Notes: generated by a model from the sequence alone, not told the origin. A stretch of DNA of 38,441 nucleotides from an uncultured Pleurocapsa sp. (GCA_937884735.1 CAKZYI010000683.1:1-38441), one strand, 5' to 3'. Shown: positions 9,896-20,507, counted from the first letter of the stretch. A program made the numbers and translations.

Positions 9896-10636
9896 CTAAC
9901 TGGTAACTGGACTGTTTAAAAAAGATACTTTCTGTTTAGTGGTTTTGTTAAGCCATTCACGGAACAATTCATCCAGCATTCTTTGTCGCATTGGTTCATC
10001 AAGCTTTGCCGAAAGATAGTTTTCCAATCTAACGATGACAATCCATTCCCCTACGCGAGTTGGCGGAATTAACTGACCAGGCTGGCAAGTAGTAAGGACC
10101 TGAGCGAGTTTGGGTTGGTGTGCTTTTATTTCTACAGGTCCTATCAGACCCCCTGTTTGCGCTTCTGTTCCCTGAGAATATTCCATTGCCAAAGCACTAA
10201 AGGTATTTTCATCGTCTTTAATCCGAAAATACAATTCTTGTGCTACTTCTGGCTTTTCTACCCGAATCAGAGAATAAACTACCCGATCTAGCTGAGATTT
10301 GCGTTTGATAAAGTGGGCATCAACCTGATCGCTCCAGGTTGCCTCTTTATATTTATCCAGCCTTAATCTTTTAGTAATCAGATTTTGCAGTTGCTCGCGG
10401 TTCATACCTTGCTTTTCTAGCCAGGTTTCCACCTCTTCTTCTGATGTCAGCTTGTTTTGCTGGCAAAATTGACTGTAGGTTGCTGTATTTTCTTCTTCTG
10501 TACATTCAACCCCAGCAATCACTTTATCAATCAAAATTTCTTGGGCTAGCTTGGGTAGCATTTGATATTGAGTCAACAAAGGAATTAAATCCTCTGCTGT
10601 ATATACTTGGTTGTCTACTTCTAAAACTACACTCAT
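9896..10636 (-). CDS. Peptidylprolyl isomerase, PpiC/parvulin type, linked to the ABC exporter
   Basis: Parvulin pattern FSALAMEYSQGTEAQTGGLIGPVEIKAHQPKLAQVLTTCQPGQLIPPTRVGEWIVIVRLE; 13 bp upstream of the exporter start on the same strand. Confidence 0.85.
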   Translation of the reverse strand: MSVVLEVDNQVYTAEDLIPLLTQYQMLPKLAQEILIDKVIAGVECTEEENTATYSQFCQQNKLTSEEEVETWLEKQGMNREQLQNLITKRLRLDKYKEATWSDQVDAHFIKRKSQLDRVVYSLIRVEKPEVAQELYFRIKDDENTFSALAMEYSQGTEAQTGGLIGPVEIKAHQPKLAQVLTTCQPGQLIPPTRVGEWIVIVRLENYLSAKLDEPMRQRMLDELFREWLNKTTKQKVSFLNSPVTS

Positions 10637-10854
10637 ATTGGTTGAGATAGACGAAAATTACGCCGATATACAAAGATATTTACAATTAATCTTTTTTATG
10701 ACAATAAAATAAAATTTTGCTTAGTAACTTTGGACCTGTTTTTGCTAGACTGTGCCTTGTTTGTATGCCCAGTCTCGATTTTTGCTATCTTAACTTAACT
10801 TACTTTGGCTAGAATGACACACTAGCCGTAGTTTTTTATCAATTGCATAATTAA

Positions 10855-11334
10855 TTAATCTTTGATTAGTAAAACTACTGCATAAGCACAAATTCCTTCC
10901 TCTCTGCCTACGGGGCCTAACTTCTCATTCGTAGTAGCTTTAATACTTATTTGCTCAATCTCAATCTGCAAGATTTTGGCGATCGCATTCCGCATTGGTT
11001 TAAGATGAGGTTTTAGCTTGGGCTGTTCGGCAACTACAGTAGAGTCTATGTTGCCAATCTTCCACCCCGCAGACTGAATTATTGCCGCCACTTGTTCCAT
11101 CAGTATTTTGCTATCTGCCCCTTTCCATTTTGGATCGCTGGGGGGAAAATAGTGTCCAATATCTCCCATTCCCAATGCTCCTAATAGAGCATCCATAATG
11201 GCATGAATTAATACATCAGCATCGCTGTGTCCCAGTAACCCAGAAGAGTGAGGAACTTCGATTCCTCCCAAAATTAGCGGTCTACCCGTTACTAATTGGT
11301 GAATGTCGTAGCCATTGCCAATACGAATGTTCAT
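10855..11334 (-). CDS. ispF: 2-C-methyl-D-erythritol 2,4-cyclodiphosphate synthase
   Basis: [50 protein letters not shown]...; 159 aa. Confidence 0.96.
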   Translation of the reverse strand: MNIRIGNGYDIHQLVTGRPLILGGIEVPHSSGLLGHSDADVLIHAIMDALLGALGMGDIGHYFPPSDPKWKGADSKILMEQVAAIIQSAGWKIGNIDSTVVAEQPKLKPHLKPMRNAIAKILQIEIEQISIKATTNEKLGPVGREEGICAYAVVLLIKD

Positions 11335-11394
11335 TGTTTGAATGAATTATCCTAGATTAGTTGTCTATTTATTTAGTGTTGGAGTGTATAAAAT

Positions 11395-11799
11395 ATGCTG
11401 AGTCGTTTTCGTCACCTATCCAAGCCAGCGATCGTTACTACCATTGCCACTGCTTGTGTCTCAACAATGGGGGTCGCCCCCGCCTCCAGTCAAATTTTAC
11501 CTGAAGTTTGGGGGACAGTTGGTTCTATAGATGGCTTAGTTAGCTATGGTGCAGGTCTTAGATTTGCGGGTACTGCCTTAGAAGTAGGTACAGGAAAAGA
11601 AGGTGCAACAGGAGCTGATTTTCTTACTTTTGTTCCTTTACCAGTAGTTTCCCCTTATGTAGGAATTGGCTACTACACTGGAGATACAACAATTGCCTAT
11701 TCAGGGGGTATTCATATTAGTGCAGGAAAACTTTTGATGATTGGTGGCGGATATCATTCTGTCAGAGGAGTAAATGGTAAGTTGGGTTTTAAATTTTAA
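11395..11799 (+). CDS. Hypothetical exported Gly-rich protein
   Basis: 134 aa with signal-peptide-like N-terminus ending ASS; repeated SYGAGLRFAG/PYVGIGYYTG pattern suggests beta structure. Confidence 0.55.
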   Translation: MLSRFRHLSKPAIVTTIATACVSTMGVAPASSQILPEVWGTVGSIDGLVSYGAGLRFAGTALEVGTGKEGATGADFLTFVPLPVVSPYVGIGYYTGDTTIAYSGGIHISAGKLLMIGGGYHSVRGVNGKLGFKF

Positions 11800-12003
11800 A
11801 TCAGATTTTGTTTTGTGCTGCTTGTTGAACCTATAAAATAAGTGGCTCTTTCTAATTCTATTTGCGTCTAAGGATCTGTTATTTTGTTTTAAAGTTTACT
11901 TTTGAGTAAACCCGAGCAATCCTAATTCGTCACAGCACCTAAATAATGATTTCAACTGCTGTGACGAGCCAGTTAACGATTAATTCTTTAGTTCAAATAC
12001 CTT

Positions 12004-12543
12004 ATGTTTATTAATAGGTCATTTTTCAAACCACTATTGACTAGTGTTGCCCTAGCTACCTGTGCTATCGGAGGAATTCATACTATTGCCATTGCCCAAG
12101 GAACACCAGGGTTGGTAATCTTTGGCAATAAAGATGTTGACATTTTGAGTTACTACTTAGATTTTGGCGGGACTGCCAAGCAGCGTGATCGCTATCGTCT
12201 TAGAATCCCCAAAAAGAAACTACAAAATGGTGCCACTCAATTTATAATTTCCTACCCAGATTATTTTGACGGTAAGTTTGACACCGACAAAATAGAAGTT
12301 AGACCAGATAGAGACAAGAAAAAATCTTTAGAGTTAAAAAATGTGGTTTGGGATGAAGAAAATAGATTTATTCAAATTGATTTAGCACAACCTCTAACAG
12401 AAGCAAAAAAAGTAGAAATTGTCTTGTCCAACACCAGAAACCCTGATGTGGGAACTTATTATTTCTATGCTCAAGTTGTTCCTGCTATCAACACCCCTGT
12501 ACCAGAAAGGGTAGGAGCTTGGGTATTAAGCATCGATCCATAG
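12004..12543 (+). CDS. DUF2808-family exported protein
   Basis: 179 aa; signal peptide followed by YYLDFGGTAKQRDRYRLRIPKKKLQNGATQFIISYPDYFDGKFD, typical of cyanobacterial DUF2808. Confidence 0.75.
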   Translation: MFINRSFFKPLLTSVALATCAIGGIHTIAIAQGTPGLVIFGNKDVDILSYYLDFGGTAKQRDRYRLRIPKKKLQNGATQFIISYPDYFDGKFDTDKIEVRPDRDKKKSLELKNVVWDEENRFIQIDLAQPLTEAKKVEIVLSNTRNPDVGTYYFYAQVVPAINTPVPERVGAWVLSIDP

Positions 12544-12703
12544 ATGCTATCTTCATATATCTACATTATTGATTTGTCGCGATGGGTAAAAGAGTAGAGC
12601 TGTTCTCTGTTTTCTGCTTGCCTGTAATTAGCCAAACTAGTAGAATTAGAGATTGTGGCTTTTTGTCAAGTAACTTAGTTTAAATTAATCGAGGATATAA
12701 ACA

Positions 12704-12841
12704 GTGACTCAACGTACCTTGGGCGGAACAAACCGCAAGCAAAAAAGAAAATCTGGCTTTCGCGCCCGCATGCGCACCACCAATGGCAGAAGAGTAATTA
12801 CTGCTCGTCGCAAAAAAGGTCGTCATCGCATATCTGTATAG
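12704..12841 (+). CDS. rpmH: 50S ribosomal protein L34
   Basis: Not in the supplied ORF track (45 aa). Manual translation from [48 protein letters not shown]. Confidence 0.97.
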   Translation: MTQRTLGGTNRKQKRKSGFRARMRTTNGRRVITARRKKGRHRISV

Positions 12842-12846
12842 GGAGT

Positions 12847-13212
12847 GTGGGTTTACCAAAAGCCCATCGGCTAAAAAAAAGACAAGACTACAGGGCTGTA
12901 TACGAGGGGGGCATCCGTCGTTACAGTCCTCATTTGACTTTGATTGCGCTTCAAGCCGATAGAGATGGACTTGCTAGCTGTTCGACTACATTTGGAATAT
13001 CTATTAGCAAAAAAGTCAGCAAAAAAGCAGTGATTCGCAATCGGATCAAAAGGCAAATCCAAGGGGTAATTAGAACCAAATTAAAGGCGGTTGACCCTGG
13101 TTGGAAAGTGGTAATTGTAATTAAACCAAAAGCAATTGAATGCAAATATGAACATTTTTTGCGAGAATTAGAAGAGTTATTAAAAAAAGCAAAAATAATC
13201 AATGGGCATTAA
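12847..13212 (+). CDS. rnpA: Ribonuclease P protein component
   Basis: MGLPKAHRLKKRQDYRAVYEGG...GISISKKVSKKAVIRNRIKRQIQGVIR; immediately after rpmH. Confidence 0.96.
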   Translation: MGLPKAHRLKKRQDYRAVYEGGIRRYSPHLTLIALQADRDGLASCSTTFGISISKKVSKKAVIRNRIKRQIQGVIRTKLKAVDPGWKVVIVIKPKAIECKYEHFLRELEELLKKAKIINGH

Positions 13213-13597
13213 AGAAGAGGTTTATTACGAAGGTGGTCCTCACGTAGGGGATTTAATTTTTAATATATTATTAGCGTTTACAGTAATCTGTATCCCTTTA
13301 ACAGTTGGTGCGATCGTTAGAGCCTTGTGGCTGCGCTATCGGATTACAAATCGTAGAATATCTGTAATTGGTGGTTGGCAGGGCAGACAGCGTACAGATA
13401 TTATTTATTCTGAAGTAATCAAAATTGTCAAAGTTCCTAGAGGTGTCGGCTTGTGGGGAGATCTTGTAATTACCCTTAGAGACAAAAGCCGTTTAGAAAT
13501 GCGCGCTGTGCCTCAATTTAGAGAAATATATGATTATATCTCTGAAAGAGCAGCAGATAAAACAGGCAGACCCCTTGAAGCTATTCGAGTAAATTGA
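13202..13597 (+). CDS. PH-domain-containing membrane protein
   Basis: WLRYRITNRRISVIGGWQGRQRTDIIYSEVIKIVKVPRG; overlaps the 3' end of rnpA. Confidence 0.8.
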   Translation: MGIKEEVYYEGGPHVGDLIFNILLAFTVICIPLTVGAIVRALWLRYRITNRRISVIGGWQGRQRTDIIYSEVIKIVKVPRGVGLWGDLVITLRDKSRLEMRAVPQFREIYDYISERAADKTGRPLEAIRVN

Positions 13598-13717
13598 TTA
13601 ATAATTAATTTAAATTAAGACCCAAATACAGTTTAGATCGGTTTTCCTCCAAAGGCGATCGGCTAAACTGGATCGAAGAATAATAAGTTAACCCGTAAAG
13701 GCTGGACAGATTAAAAA

Positions 13718-14872
13718 ATGGATTTTGGTATCGGCTTTCTTTCAAACAACATCATGCTCCCAATCCTAGATTTTTTCTATGGACTTGTGCCGAGTTATGG
13801 TTTTGCAATTATCGCTTTGACAATTGTAATTCGTTTAGCAGTTGTCCCTCTCAGTGCGGGGCAAATTCGCAACATGCGTAAGATGAAAATTGTCCAACCT
13901 TTGATGAAGGAGAAACAAGAGCAAATAAAACAAAAGTATAAAAACGACCCAGAAAAGCAGCGAGAAGAACAAGCCAAAGTAATGCAAGAGTTTGGCAACC
14001 CCTTAGCAGGTTGTTTGCCTCTGTTATTACAAATGCCTATTCTGTTTGCCCTATTCGCAACTTTGAGAGGATCGCCGTTTACCAACACTCCTTATGATGT
14101 CAATGTCCAAATTTTGCCTCAAGAACAGATAGAAAGAATTGCCCCTCAGCCTTTTGCTACCAAGCCCAAGAATATTTATATAGAAGATGGTATTCACGAA
14201 AAACTAGCAGCAATCTTACCTGGCGGAAGTAAGATTGCCGTGGGAGAAAGCACGAAGGTAGAATTTCAAACCCCAGATGGCAAATCTCTAAAAACTCTGC
14301 TTAGTGAGTATCCAGAAAGTGATATCGAGCCAACCTTAGAAGTTTCCAAAGGTTCAGAAAGAGTCAGAATTTATGATGATGGCACAATTACAGCTCTAGA
14401 GCCTGGGGACGCAACAATTCAAGTAACCGTTCCTGGAATTGCAGCTAATACTGGATTCTTATTTATTGAAAAACTAGGTCGAGTCGGTGTTACTGATGAA
14501 AACGGTAATATTAACTTTGATATCTTGGCAATGGTGTTGATGTTTGGTGTAGGTATCTATGTCAACCAGCAAATGAGTGGCGCGCAAAACGCTAGTGCAG
14601 GAGCAGATCAGCAACAAGCAATTAACAAAATTACTCCATTACTGTTTAGTGGGATGTTTTTATTCTTCCCTCTGCCTGCTGGTGTACTGATGTATATTGT
14701 GGTAGCCAACTTCTTCCAAACTGGTCAAACTTGGTTTTTAATGCGCGAACCTTTACCAGAGAATATTCAGAAAATTTTAGACGAACAAGAAAAAGCAGAA
14801 GCAGCGGCTTCAAGGGAAGCTCTACCTTTTGAGCGCAAGCGTTCCAAAAAGAAAGAAAAAACTTCAGGTTAG
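13718..14872 (+). CDS. yidC: Membrane protein insertase YidC/Oxa1/Alb3
   Basis: [39 protein letters not shown]...[29 protein letters not shown]; 384 aa. Confidence 0.95.
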   Translation: MDFGIGFLSNNIMLPILDFFYGLVPSYGFAIIALTIVIRLAVVPLSAGQIRNMRKMKIVQPLMKEKQEQIKQKYKNDPEKQREEQAKVMQEFGNPLAGCLPLLLQMPILFALFATLRGSPFTNTPYDVNVQILPQEQIERIAPQPFATKPKNIYIEDGIHEKLAAILPGGSKIAVGESTKVEFQTPDGKSLKTLLSEYPESDIEPTLEVSKGSERVRIYDDGTITALEPGDATIQVTVPGIAANTGFLFIEKLGRVGVTDENGNINFDILAMVLMFGVGIYVNQQMSGAQNASAGADQQQAINKITPLLFSGMFLFFPLPAGVLMYIVVANFFQTGQTWFLMREPLPENIQKILDEQEKAEAAASREALPFERKRSKKKEKTSG

Positions 14873-14887
14873 TAATCAAAAACCATT

Positions 14888-15388
14888 GTGGATAGTCAAC
14901 TAAGTTTGGGAAAAGAGTGGTTAGATCGGCTTTTAGCTTTAATGAATCTAACCGCTAAGGTTAATACAGAAGGGTTTGAAACAGTAAATACTGATTTAGA
15001 CTCTATCTGGTTAAATATAGATGGTAGTAAGCTTACTCCAGAACAAAAAAAGCAGTTTGTCGGTAGTAAAGGTGCAGGTATAGACGCTATTCAATATTTA
15101 GCAAATACCATTCTCAATTTGAATGCAGATCCAGAGTCTCAAAACTCTTTTGTGATTGAATTGGATGGATATCGGGTTCAGCGCAACCACGAGCTAGCTG
15201 CTTTAACAAAGGAAGCTGTTGAAAAAGTCAAAAGCACTGGAGAAGAAACAGAGATTTTAGGTCTATCTTCAGCTGAAAGAAAACAAATACACTCTTTACT
15301 ACAAAACCTTGATGGTTTGAAAAGCGAAAGTCGCGGTCAAGAACCTGATAGAAGGCTCATAGTTCAGCTGCAATCATCTGAAGCATAA
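14888..15388 (+). CDS. Jag/KhpB-like RNA-binding protein with KH and R3H domains
   Basis: KH-like VGSKGAGIDAIQYLANTILN and R3H-like LSSAERKQIHSLL; directly downstream of yidC. Confidence 0.85.
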   Translation: MDSQLSLGKEWLDRLLALMNLTAKVNTEGFETVNTDLDSIWLNIDGSKLTPEQKKQFVGSKGAGIDAIQYLANTILNLNADPESQNSFVIELDGYRVQRNHELAALTKEAVEKVKSTGEETEILGLSSAERKQIHSLLQNLDGLKSESRGQEPDRRLIVQLQSSEA

Positions 15389-15440
15389 AGTAAGCTTTCT
15401 CCTCTCTCTATCTGTGAATTCAGAAGAAGATTAGTTAGTC

Positions 15441-15479
15441 GGCAAATGGCTTCTACAATAAATATAGAAGCTATTTGCC
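15441..15479 (+). promoter_or_regulatory. Long stable hairpin between the jag-like and yceD-like genes
   Basis: GGCAAATGGCTTCTA (15441-15455), loop CAATAAATA, TAGAAGCTATTTGCC (15465-15479): 14 Watson-Crick pairs plus one G.U pair; no T-tract follows. Confidence 0.75.
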
Positions 15480-15505
15480 AGAAGAATATCAAAAATAAAT
15501 AGAAG

Positions 15506-16012
15506 ATGGAAGCGATATATATTCCTCATCTGCTCAAAGCACCAAATCGCAGAGCAGAGATTATTGTTCAAGATCAGATCGCGAACTTAGATACTCTTAC
15601 CCCTGTAAAAGGAAAAATTGCAGTGCGTCATGGGGGTAATTTTTTAGAAGTAATATCTCAGGCTGAAACAATCACTACCTTAACTTGCGATCGCTGTTTG
15701 CAGCATTACAATCATCGTTTAGCAATAGATGCTTCAGAATTAATTTGGTTAGAATCTGAGTTAGAGAATATTGAAGATATTCCCACAGAAAGAGAAGTTT
15801 CTTTTGAGGATCTCTCAGAAACTTTACCTCCCAATGGTCACTTCGATCCAGAAGCCTGGCTGTTTGAACAACTGTCCCTGGCTTTGCCCCTAAGAAAAGT
15901 ATGTGGAGAAAATTGCTCAGGAGCAGCAGAAGCACCTCACAAAGAAGAAAATAATATAGATTCCCGTTGGTCTTCTTTGGCAGCTTTAAAAGAGCAATTT
16001 AAAGACAGTTAA
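15506..16012 (+). CDS. YceD/DUF177-family protein
   Basis: 168 aa; TLTCDRCLQHYNHRLAIDASELIWLE...DPEAWLFEQLSLALPLRKVCGENCSG, typical of DUF177. Confidence 0.88.
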   Translation: MEAIYIPHLLKAPNRRAEIIVQDQIANLDTLTPVKGKIAVRHGGNFLEVISQAETITTLTCDRCLQHYNHRLAIDASELIWLESELENIEDIPTEREVSFEDLSETLPPNGHFDPEAWLFEQLSLALPLRKVCGENCSGAAEAPHKEENNIDSRWSSLAALKEQFKDS

Positions 16013-16056
16013 TCAAGATTGCTTGTTTGACTCAGCTAACAATTACTAACTGCCAA

Positions 16057-16851
16057 TTACAAAAGTTCTCCTCGCATAACAGTTACTGCTTGACCCTGGA
16101 GCAAAACGCGATCGCCTCCGTCATAATGAACTTTAATTTCTCCGCCACGGCTAGAAGATTGATAAGCAACAAAATCATCTTGGTGTAAACGATCGCGCCA
16201 ATAGGGAGCAAGACAGCAGTGGGCTGCACCAGTCACAGGATCTTCATCGATTCCCAAACCAGGAGCAAAAAATCTGGAATCAAAGTCATACTGAGAATTT
16301 TCGCCCGCTAAACTGGTAACTATTACTTTGGAAATAGGCAACTGACTCAGCAAAGAAAAATTTGGCTTAAGTCTTTCTACTTGTTCGGCAGAGCTTATTT
16401 CAACTAGATAACCCAAAGAATTATAAGCAAAAGTTTTGATACGTACCCCCAAAGCATCCTGTAACTTTGTAATGGGAGGAATATCTTGGGATCGGTTAGC
16501 AGGAAAATCTAGTTCGATCCAGTCATCTTTATATTTAGCGGTCAATGTGCCACTTTTTGTTTGAAAGTCAATACCTTGTCCTGTAGAAGCATAGCCTTCT
16601 GTCCACAGCACATGGGCACTGGCTAGAGTAGCATGACCACACAAAGGAACTTCGGTGGTGGGAGTAAACCATCGCAGACTATAGCTCTGACCTTGTTTGA
16701 CTAAAAATGCCGTTTCTGAAAGATTCATTTCACTAGCAACGGACTGCATCCAGCGATCGCTTTGCTCTAATTCTAGAACACAGACAGCAGCAGGATTCCC
16801 TTTGAAGGGCTGATTGGTAAAAGAATCAACCTGAATAATTGCTTGTTTCAT
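16057..16851 (-). CDS. PhzF-family phenazine-biosynthesis-like isomerase
   Basis: QVDSFTNQPFKGNPAAVCVLE...MNLSETAFLV...LRWFTPTTEVPLCGHATLASAHVL...DEDPVTGAAHC. Confidence 0.92.
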   Translation of the reverse strand: MKQAIIQVDSFTNQPFKGNPAAVCVLELEQSDRWMQSVASEMNLSETAFLVKQGQSYSLRWFTPTTEVPLCGHATLASAHVLWTEGYASTGQGIDFQTKSGTLTAKYKDDWIELDFPANRSQDIPPITKLQDALGVRIKTFAYNSLGYLVEISSAEQVERLKPNFSLLSQLPISKVIVTSLAGENSQYDFDSRFFAPGLGIDEDPVTGAAHCCLAPYWRDRLHQDDFVAYQSSSRGGEIKVHYDGGDRVLLQGQAVTVMRGELL

Positions 16852-17014
16852 GATTCCTCAAGTTTCTCGAATATCAACAAACTTTTACAACATATATCGA
16901 TTGATATTACCATCGCAACCCAAAATGGCTAGTAGCTTTTTGCTAAAATAATTTAGCTTTGTTCCATGTACCCCATTCATACAATAAGATAGTAATAAAA
17001 AATAACACCACATC

Positions 17015-17206
17015 ATGAAATCTAACAATACATCTTGCTTCTTGTCTTTCATGGGATTAAGTTTTGCTACTAGTCCCTTTATTGTGACTCTTTTGGCTGT
17101 ATATCTATTGACAGAATTTATGACCGAGCTAGGCAAAACTAGTGAAGAGATTTTCCGAGCAGAACGTCTGCCAATTCTCAATTTCTCCAACTTTGAACAT
17201 AAGTAG
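17015..17206 (+). CDS. Small single-TM hypothetical protein
   Basis: 63 aa, one hydrophobic helix (FIVTLLAVYLLTEFM), compact intergenic placement; family not confirmed. Confidence 0.5.
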   Translation: MKSNNTSCFLSFMGLSFATSPFIVTLLAVYLLTEFMTELGKTSEEIFRAERLPILNFSNFEHK

Positions 17207-17408
17207 TTTCAATTGAAGCTAAATCAATCAAAAATATGTCTTTGGCTTTGACCAATAAGTAGTACATTGATTTTAATTACAGCAATCAAAAAAGTTTGAG
17301 GAGCTGTTTATTAGACAGTATTTTTCGAGTCTGGTAAATACTATATACTTCAAATAAACAAATTTTATTGGATTATTTAAGACACACACACGCCACGCAG
17401 AGGTTTTT

Positions 17409-20400
17409 ATGAATTCGGTTGTTCCATCTTCGGTTGCGAATAAAGAAGATAGCAGCGTGGTCGCTGCTTCTTACTTATTATTGCGCCATAGACAAAAATT
17501 AGTAGAAGATTTATGGGAGTCTGTACTGCGTTCTGAATGTGGTCAGGAAATGCTAGATTTACTGCAAAAAATGCGTTCTCTTTCTTCTGCTGAAGGGCAA
17601 GTAACGGATTCTTTTCCTCAGTCGACCGTCCCCAAATTAATTGAAGAGTTAAATCTCAATGATGCTATTCAAGTAGCCAGAGCATTTGCTCTTTATTTCC
17701 AATTGACTAATATAGTCGAACAACATTACGAAAGCAGAGAGCAAAAACTTTCTCGTCGCGTCACCAATATTGCCCCTGTTTCGCCACCTGCTACTAAAAA
17801 TGGAGCTAGTTCTCTAATCAGGGCGGATCAAGGAAAAGCAATAAATCCTCAACTAGAGCAGTTAGAAGGAAATTGGATAGAACCCAGTATTTCTAGCGAT
17901 AACAAAGCGGGTTTATTCCATTGGCTCTTTCCTTACCTACAGGAGATTAACATGCCTCCTTTGATGCTGCAAAGACTGTTGGATCAGCTAGATATCCGAT
18001 TAGTAATCACAGCCCACCCCACAGAGATAGTACGCCATACAATTAGAAAAAAACAGCGTCGTATCTCCCACATTTTGGAACAGCTAGACCAAGCAGAAGA
18101 AGTGATGCGAGAAATTGGTCTTCCTGAATCTTGGGAGGCTAATGAGGCGACAAGCCAGCTAACCGAAGAAATTAGACTTTGGTGGCGTACCGACGAGCTA
18201 CATCAGTTTAAACCCAAAGTATTAGATGAAGTAGATTATTCACTTCACTATTTTCAAGAAGTATTGTTTGATGTTATTCCTCAACTAGCTACCCGTTTAA
18301 AACAGTCTTTAAATGCCTCTTTCCCTGGTTTAGTAGCACCTACTCATAACTTTTGCTACTTTGGTTCTTGGGTTGGTTCAGATCGCGATGGCAACCCTTT
18401 TGTAACGCCTCAAGTAACCTGGGAAACTGCCTGCTATCAAAGAAGTATTGTCATTGAAAAATATCTCAAATCCATCGATCAACTGCGGGAATTACTGAGT
18501 CTTTCCTTGCATTGGAGCGATGTGCGACAAGAGCTATTAGATTCTTTAGAGCAGGATCAGCAACAAATGCCAGGAATCTATGAGCAACTGGCGATTCGCT
18601 ATCGTCAAGAGCCTTATAGGCTCAAATTAGCTTATATTGCTCAACGGTTAGAAAATACTCTAGAGCGCAATCATGCCTTATCCTCAGTTGCTGGGAGACA
18701 AGCAATATCAGAAATTAATACTGACAATATTTATGCTTCGGGAGCAGAATTTATTGCCGAACTGAAGCTTATGCAGAGTAGTTTGGCTGCTACTAGCCTG
18801 CACTGTCGAGAATTAGACAACTTGATTTGTCAGGCAGAAGTATATGGCTTTACTTTGGTAGAGCTAGATTTTCGTCAAGACTCTTCTCGTCATAGCGATG
18901 CGATCGCCGAAATTACTGCTTACTTACAAGTTTTACCCAAGCCCTACGACGAATTAACAGAGGAAGAAAAAACAGCCTGGCTAATTCAAGAATAGAAAAC
19001 TCGCAGACCCCTCATTCCTGCGGAAATGCCTTTTTCAGAAACGGCTTGCGAAACGATTGAAACTTTCAGGATGTTGCGTTTGTTACAGCAAGAATTTGGG
19101 CAGGGTATCTGCCAGACATACATTATCAGCATGACTAATTTTGTCAGTGATGTGTTGGAAGTTTTATTGCTCTCTCAAGAAGCAGGACTATACGACCCCG
19201 CATCATGTCAAACTACCGTTAGAATAGTGCCTTTATTTGAAACGGTAGAAGATCTCAAACGCGCTCCAGCAGTCATGAAAGAGCTGTTTGAACTTCCTCT
19301 TTATCGTGCAGCTTTAGCAGGAGGATATCGTTATGTATCGGCAAATCAAGATAAAAATGCCCTAGTAGATGATAGTTCTCTGCCGCTAAAACCTAGCGAT
19401 CTTCAAGAAGTTATGTTAGGTTACTCCGATAGTAACAAAGACTCAGGCTTCTTGAGCAGTAACTGGGAGATCCACAAGGCTCAACGAGCATTACAAAAGG
19501 TGGCATCAGAATTTGGCATATCTTTGCGTATTTTCCATGGTCGCGGTGGTTCAGTTGGTCGTGGTGGAGGTCCTGCATACTCGGCGATTTTAGCCCAGCC
19601 AACAGATACAATTAAAGGCAGAATCAAAATTACCGAGCAGGGAGAAGTTTTAGCGTCTAAATACTCCTTACCTGAATTGGCTCTGTATCATTTAGAAACT
19701 ATGACTACGGCTGTAATTCAGTCTAGTTTGCTAGGTAGTGGATTTGATCGCGTTGAGCCTTGGAATCAAATCATGGAAGAATTATCAGCGCGATCGCGTA
19801 TGGTATATAAGGCTCTAATTTACGAGCAGCCAGACTTTGTTGATTTCTTTCATTCGGTAACTCCAGTCGATGTTATTAGTCAACTGCAAATAGGTTCTCG
19901 CCCCTCCAAACGTCCTGGAAAGGGTGCAGCGGGGAAAAAGAAAGACATGAGCAGTTTGCGAGCGATTCCTTGGGTATTTAGCTGGACGCAAAGTCGTTTC
20001 CTCTTACCCGCTTGGTATGGTGTTGGTTCGGCACTACAGGGGTTTTTAGAGCAAGAGCCTGAGAAAAATTTAAATTTACTGCAATATTTTTATGTCAAGT
20101 GGCCGTTTTTTAGAGTTGTCATTTCTAAAGTGGAAATGACCCTGGCTAAAGTCGATCTACAAATAGCCGAACATTATGTTAATGAGCTATCTCAACCAGA
20201 AGATTTAGAACGTTTCCAAAAGCTATTTTCTCAAATTTCTCAAGAGTATTATTTAACCAAGGAATTAATTCTCAAAATCAACGGTCAAAACAAACTTTTA
20301 GATGGAGACCCTGAGCTACAAAGATCTGTACAGTTAAGGAATGGAACCATAGTTCCTTTGGGTTTCTTGCAGGTGGCTTTGATTAAACGTTTGCGCCAAC

Positions 20401-20507
20401 ACAATAAGTCTCAAGTACTTCACTTTCGCTTTAGTAAAGAAGAGTTATTACGAGGAGCTATGTTGACTATCAACGGTATCGCTGCGGGTATGCGTAATAC
20501 AGGTTAA
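17409..20507 (+). pseudogene. ppc: Phosphoenolpyruvate carboxylase, interrupted by an in-frame TAG at 18993-18995
   Basis: ORFs 17409..18995 and 19026..20507 are in the same frame (offset 1617 nt). The junction reads [35 protein letters not shown]. Active-site motifs [32 protein letters not shown] and the C-terminal MRNTG are all intact. Confidence 0.88.

Noticed and set aside
13629-13670. CAGTTTAG...CTAAACTG inverted repeat between the PH-domain gene and yidC
   Set aside because: Only an 8-bp stem with a 26-nt loop; could be chance in AT-rich sequence, though GATCGG is also repeated there.
16885-17190. 101-aa minus-strand ORF overlapping the small TM protein
   Set aside because: Low-complexity antisense translation; the plus-strand 63-aa protein is more plausible.
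522-20507. Genetic-code reassignment as the cause of the in-frame stops
   Set aside because: TAA, TAG and TGA are all involved, other genes use all of them as normal terminators, and the inferred original residues differ (Gln, Arg, probably Leu).
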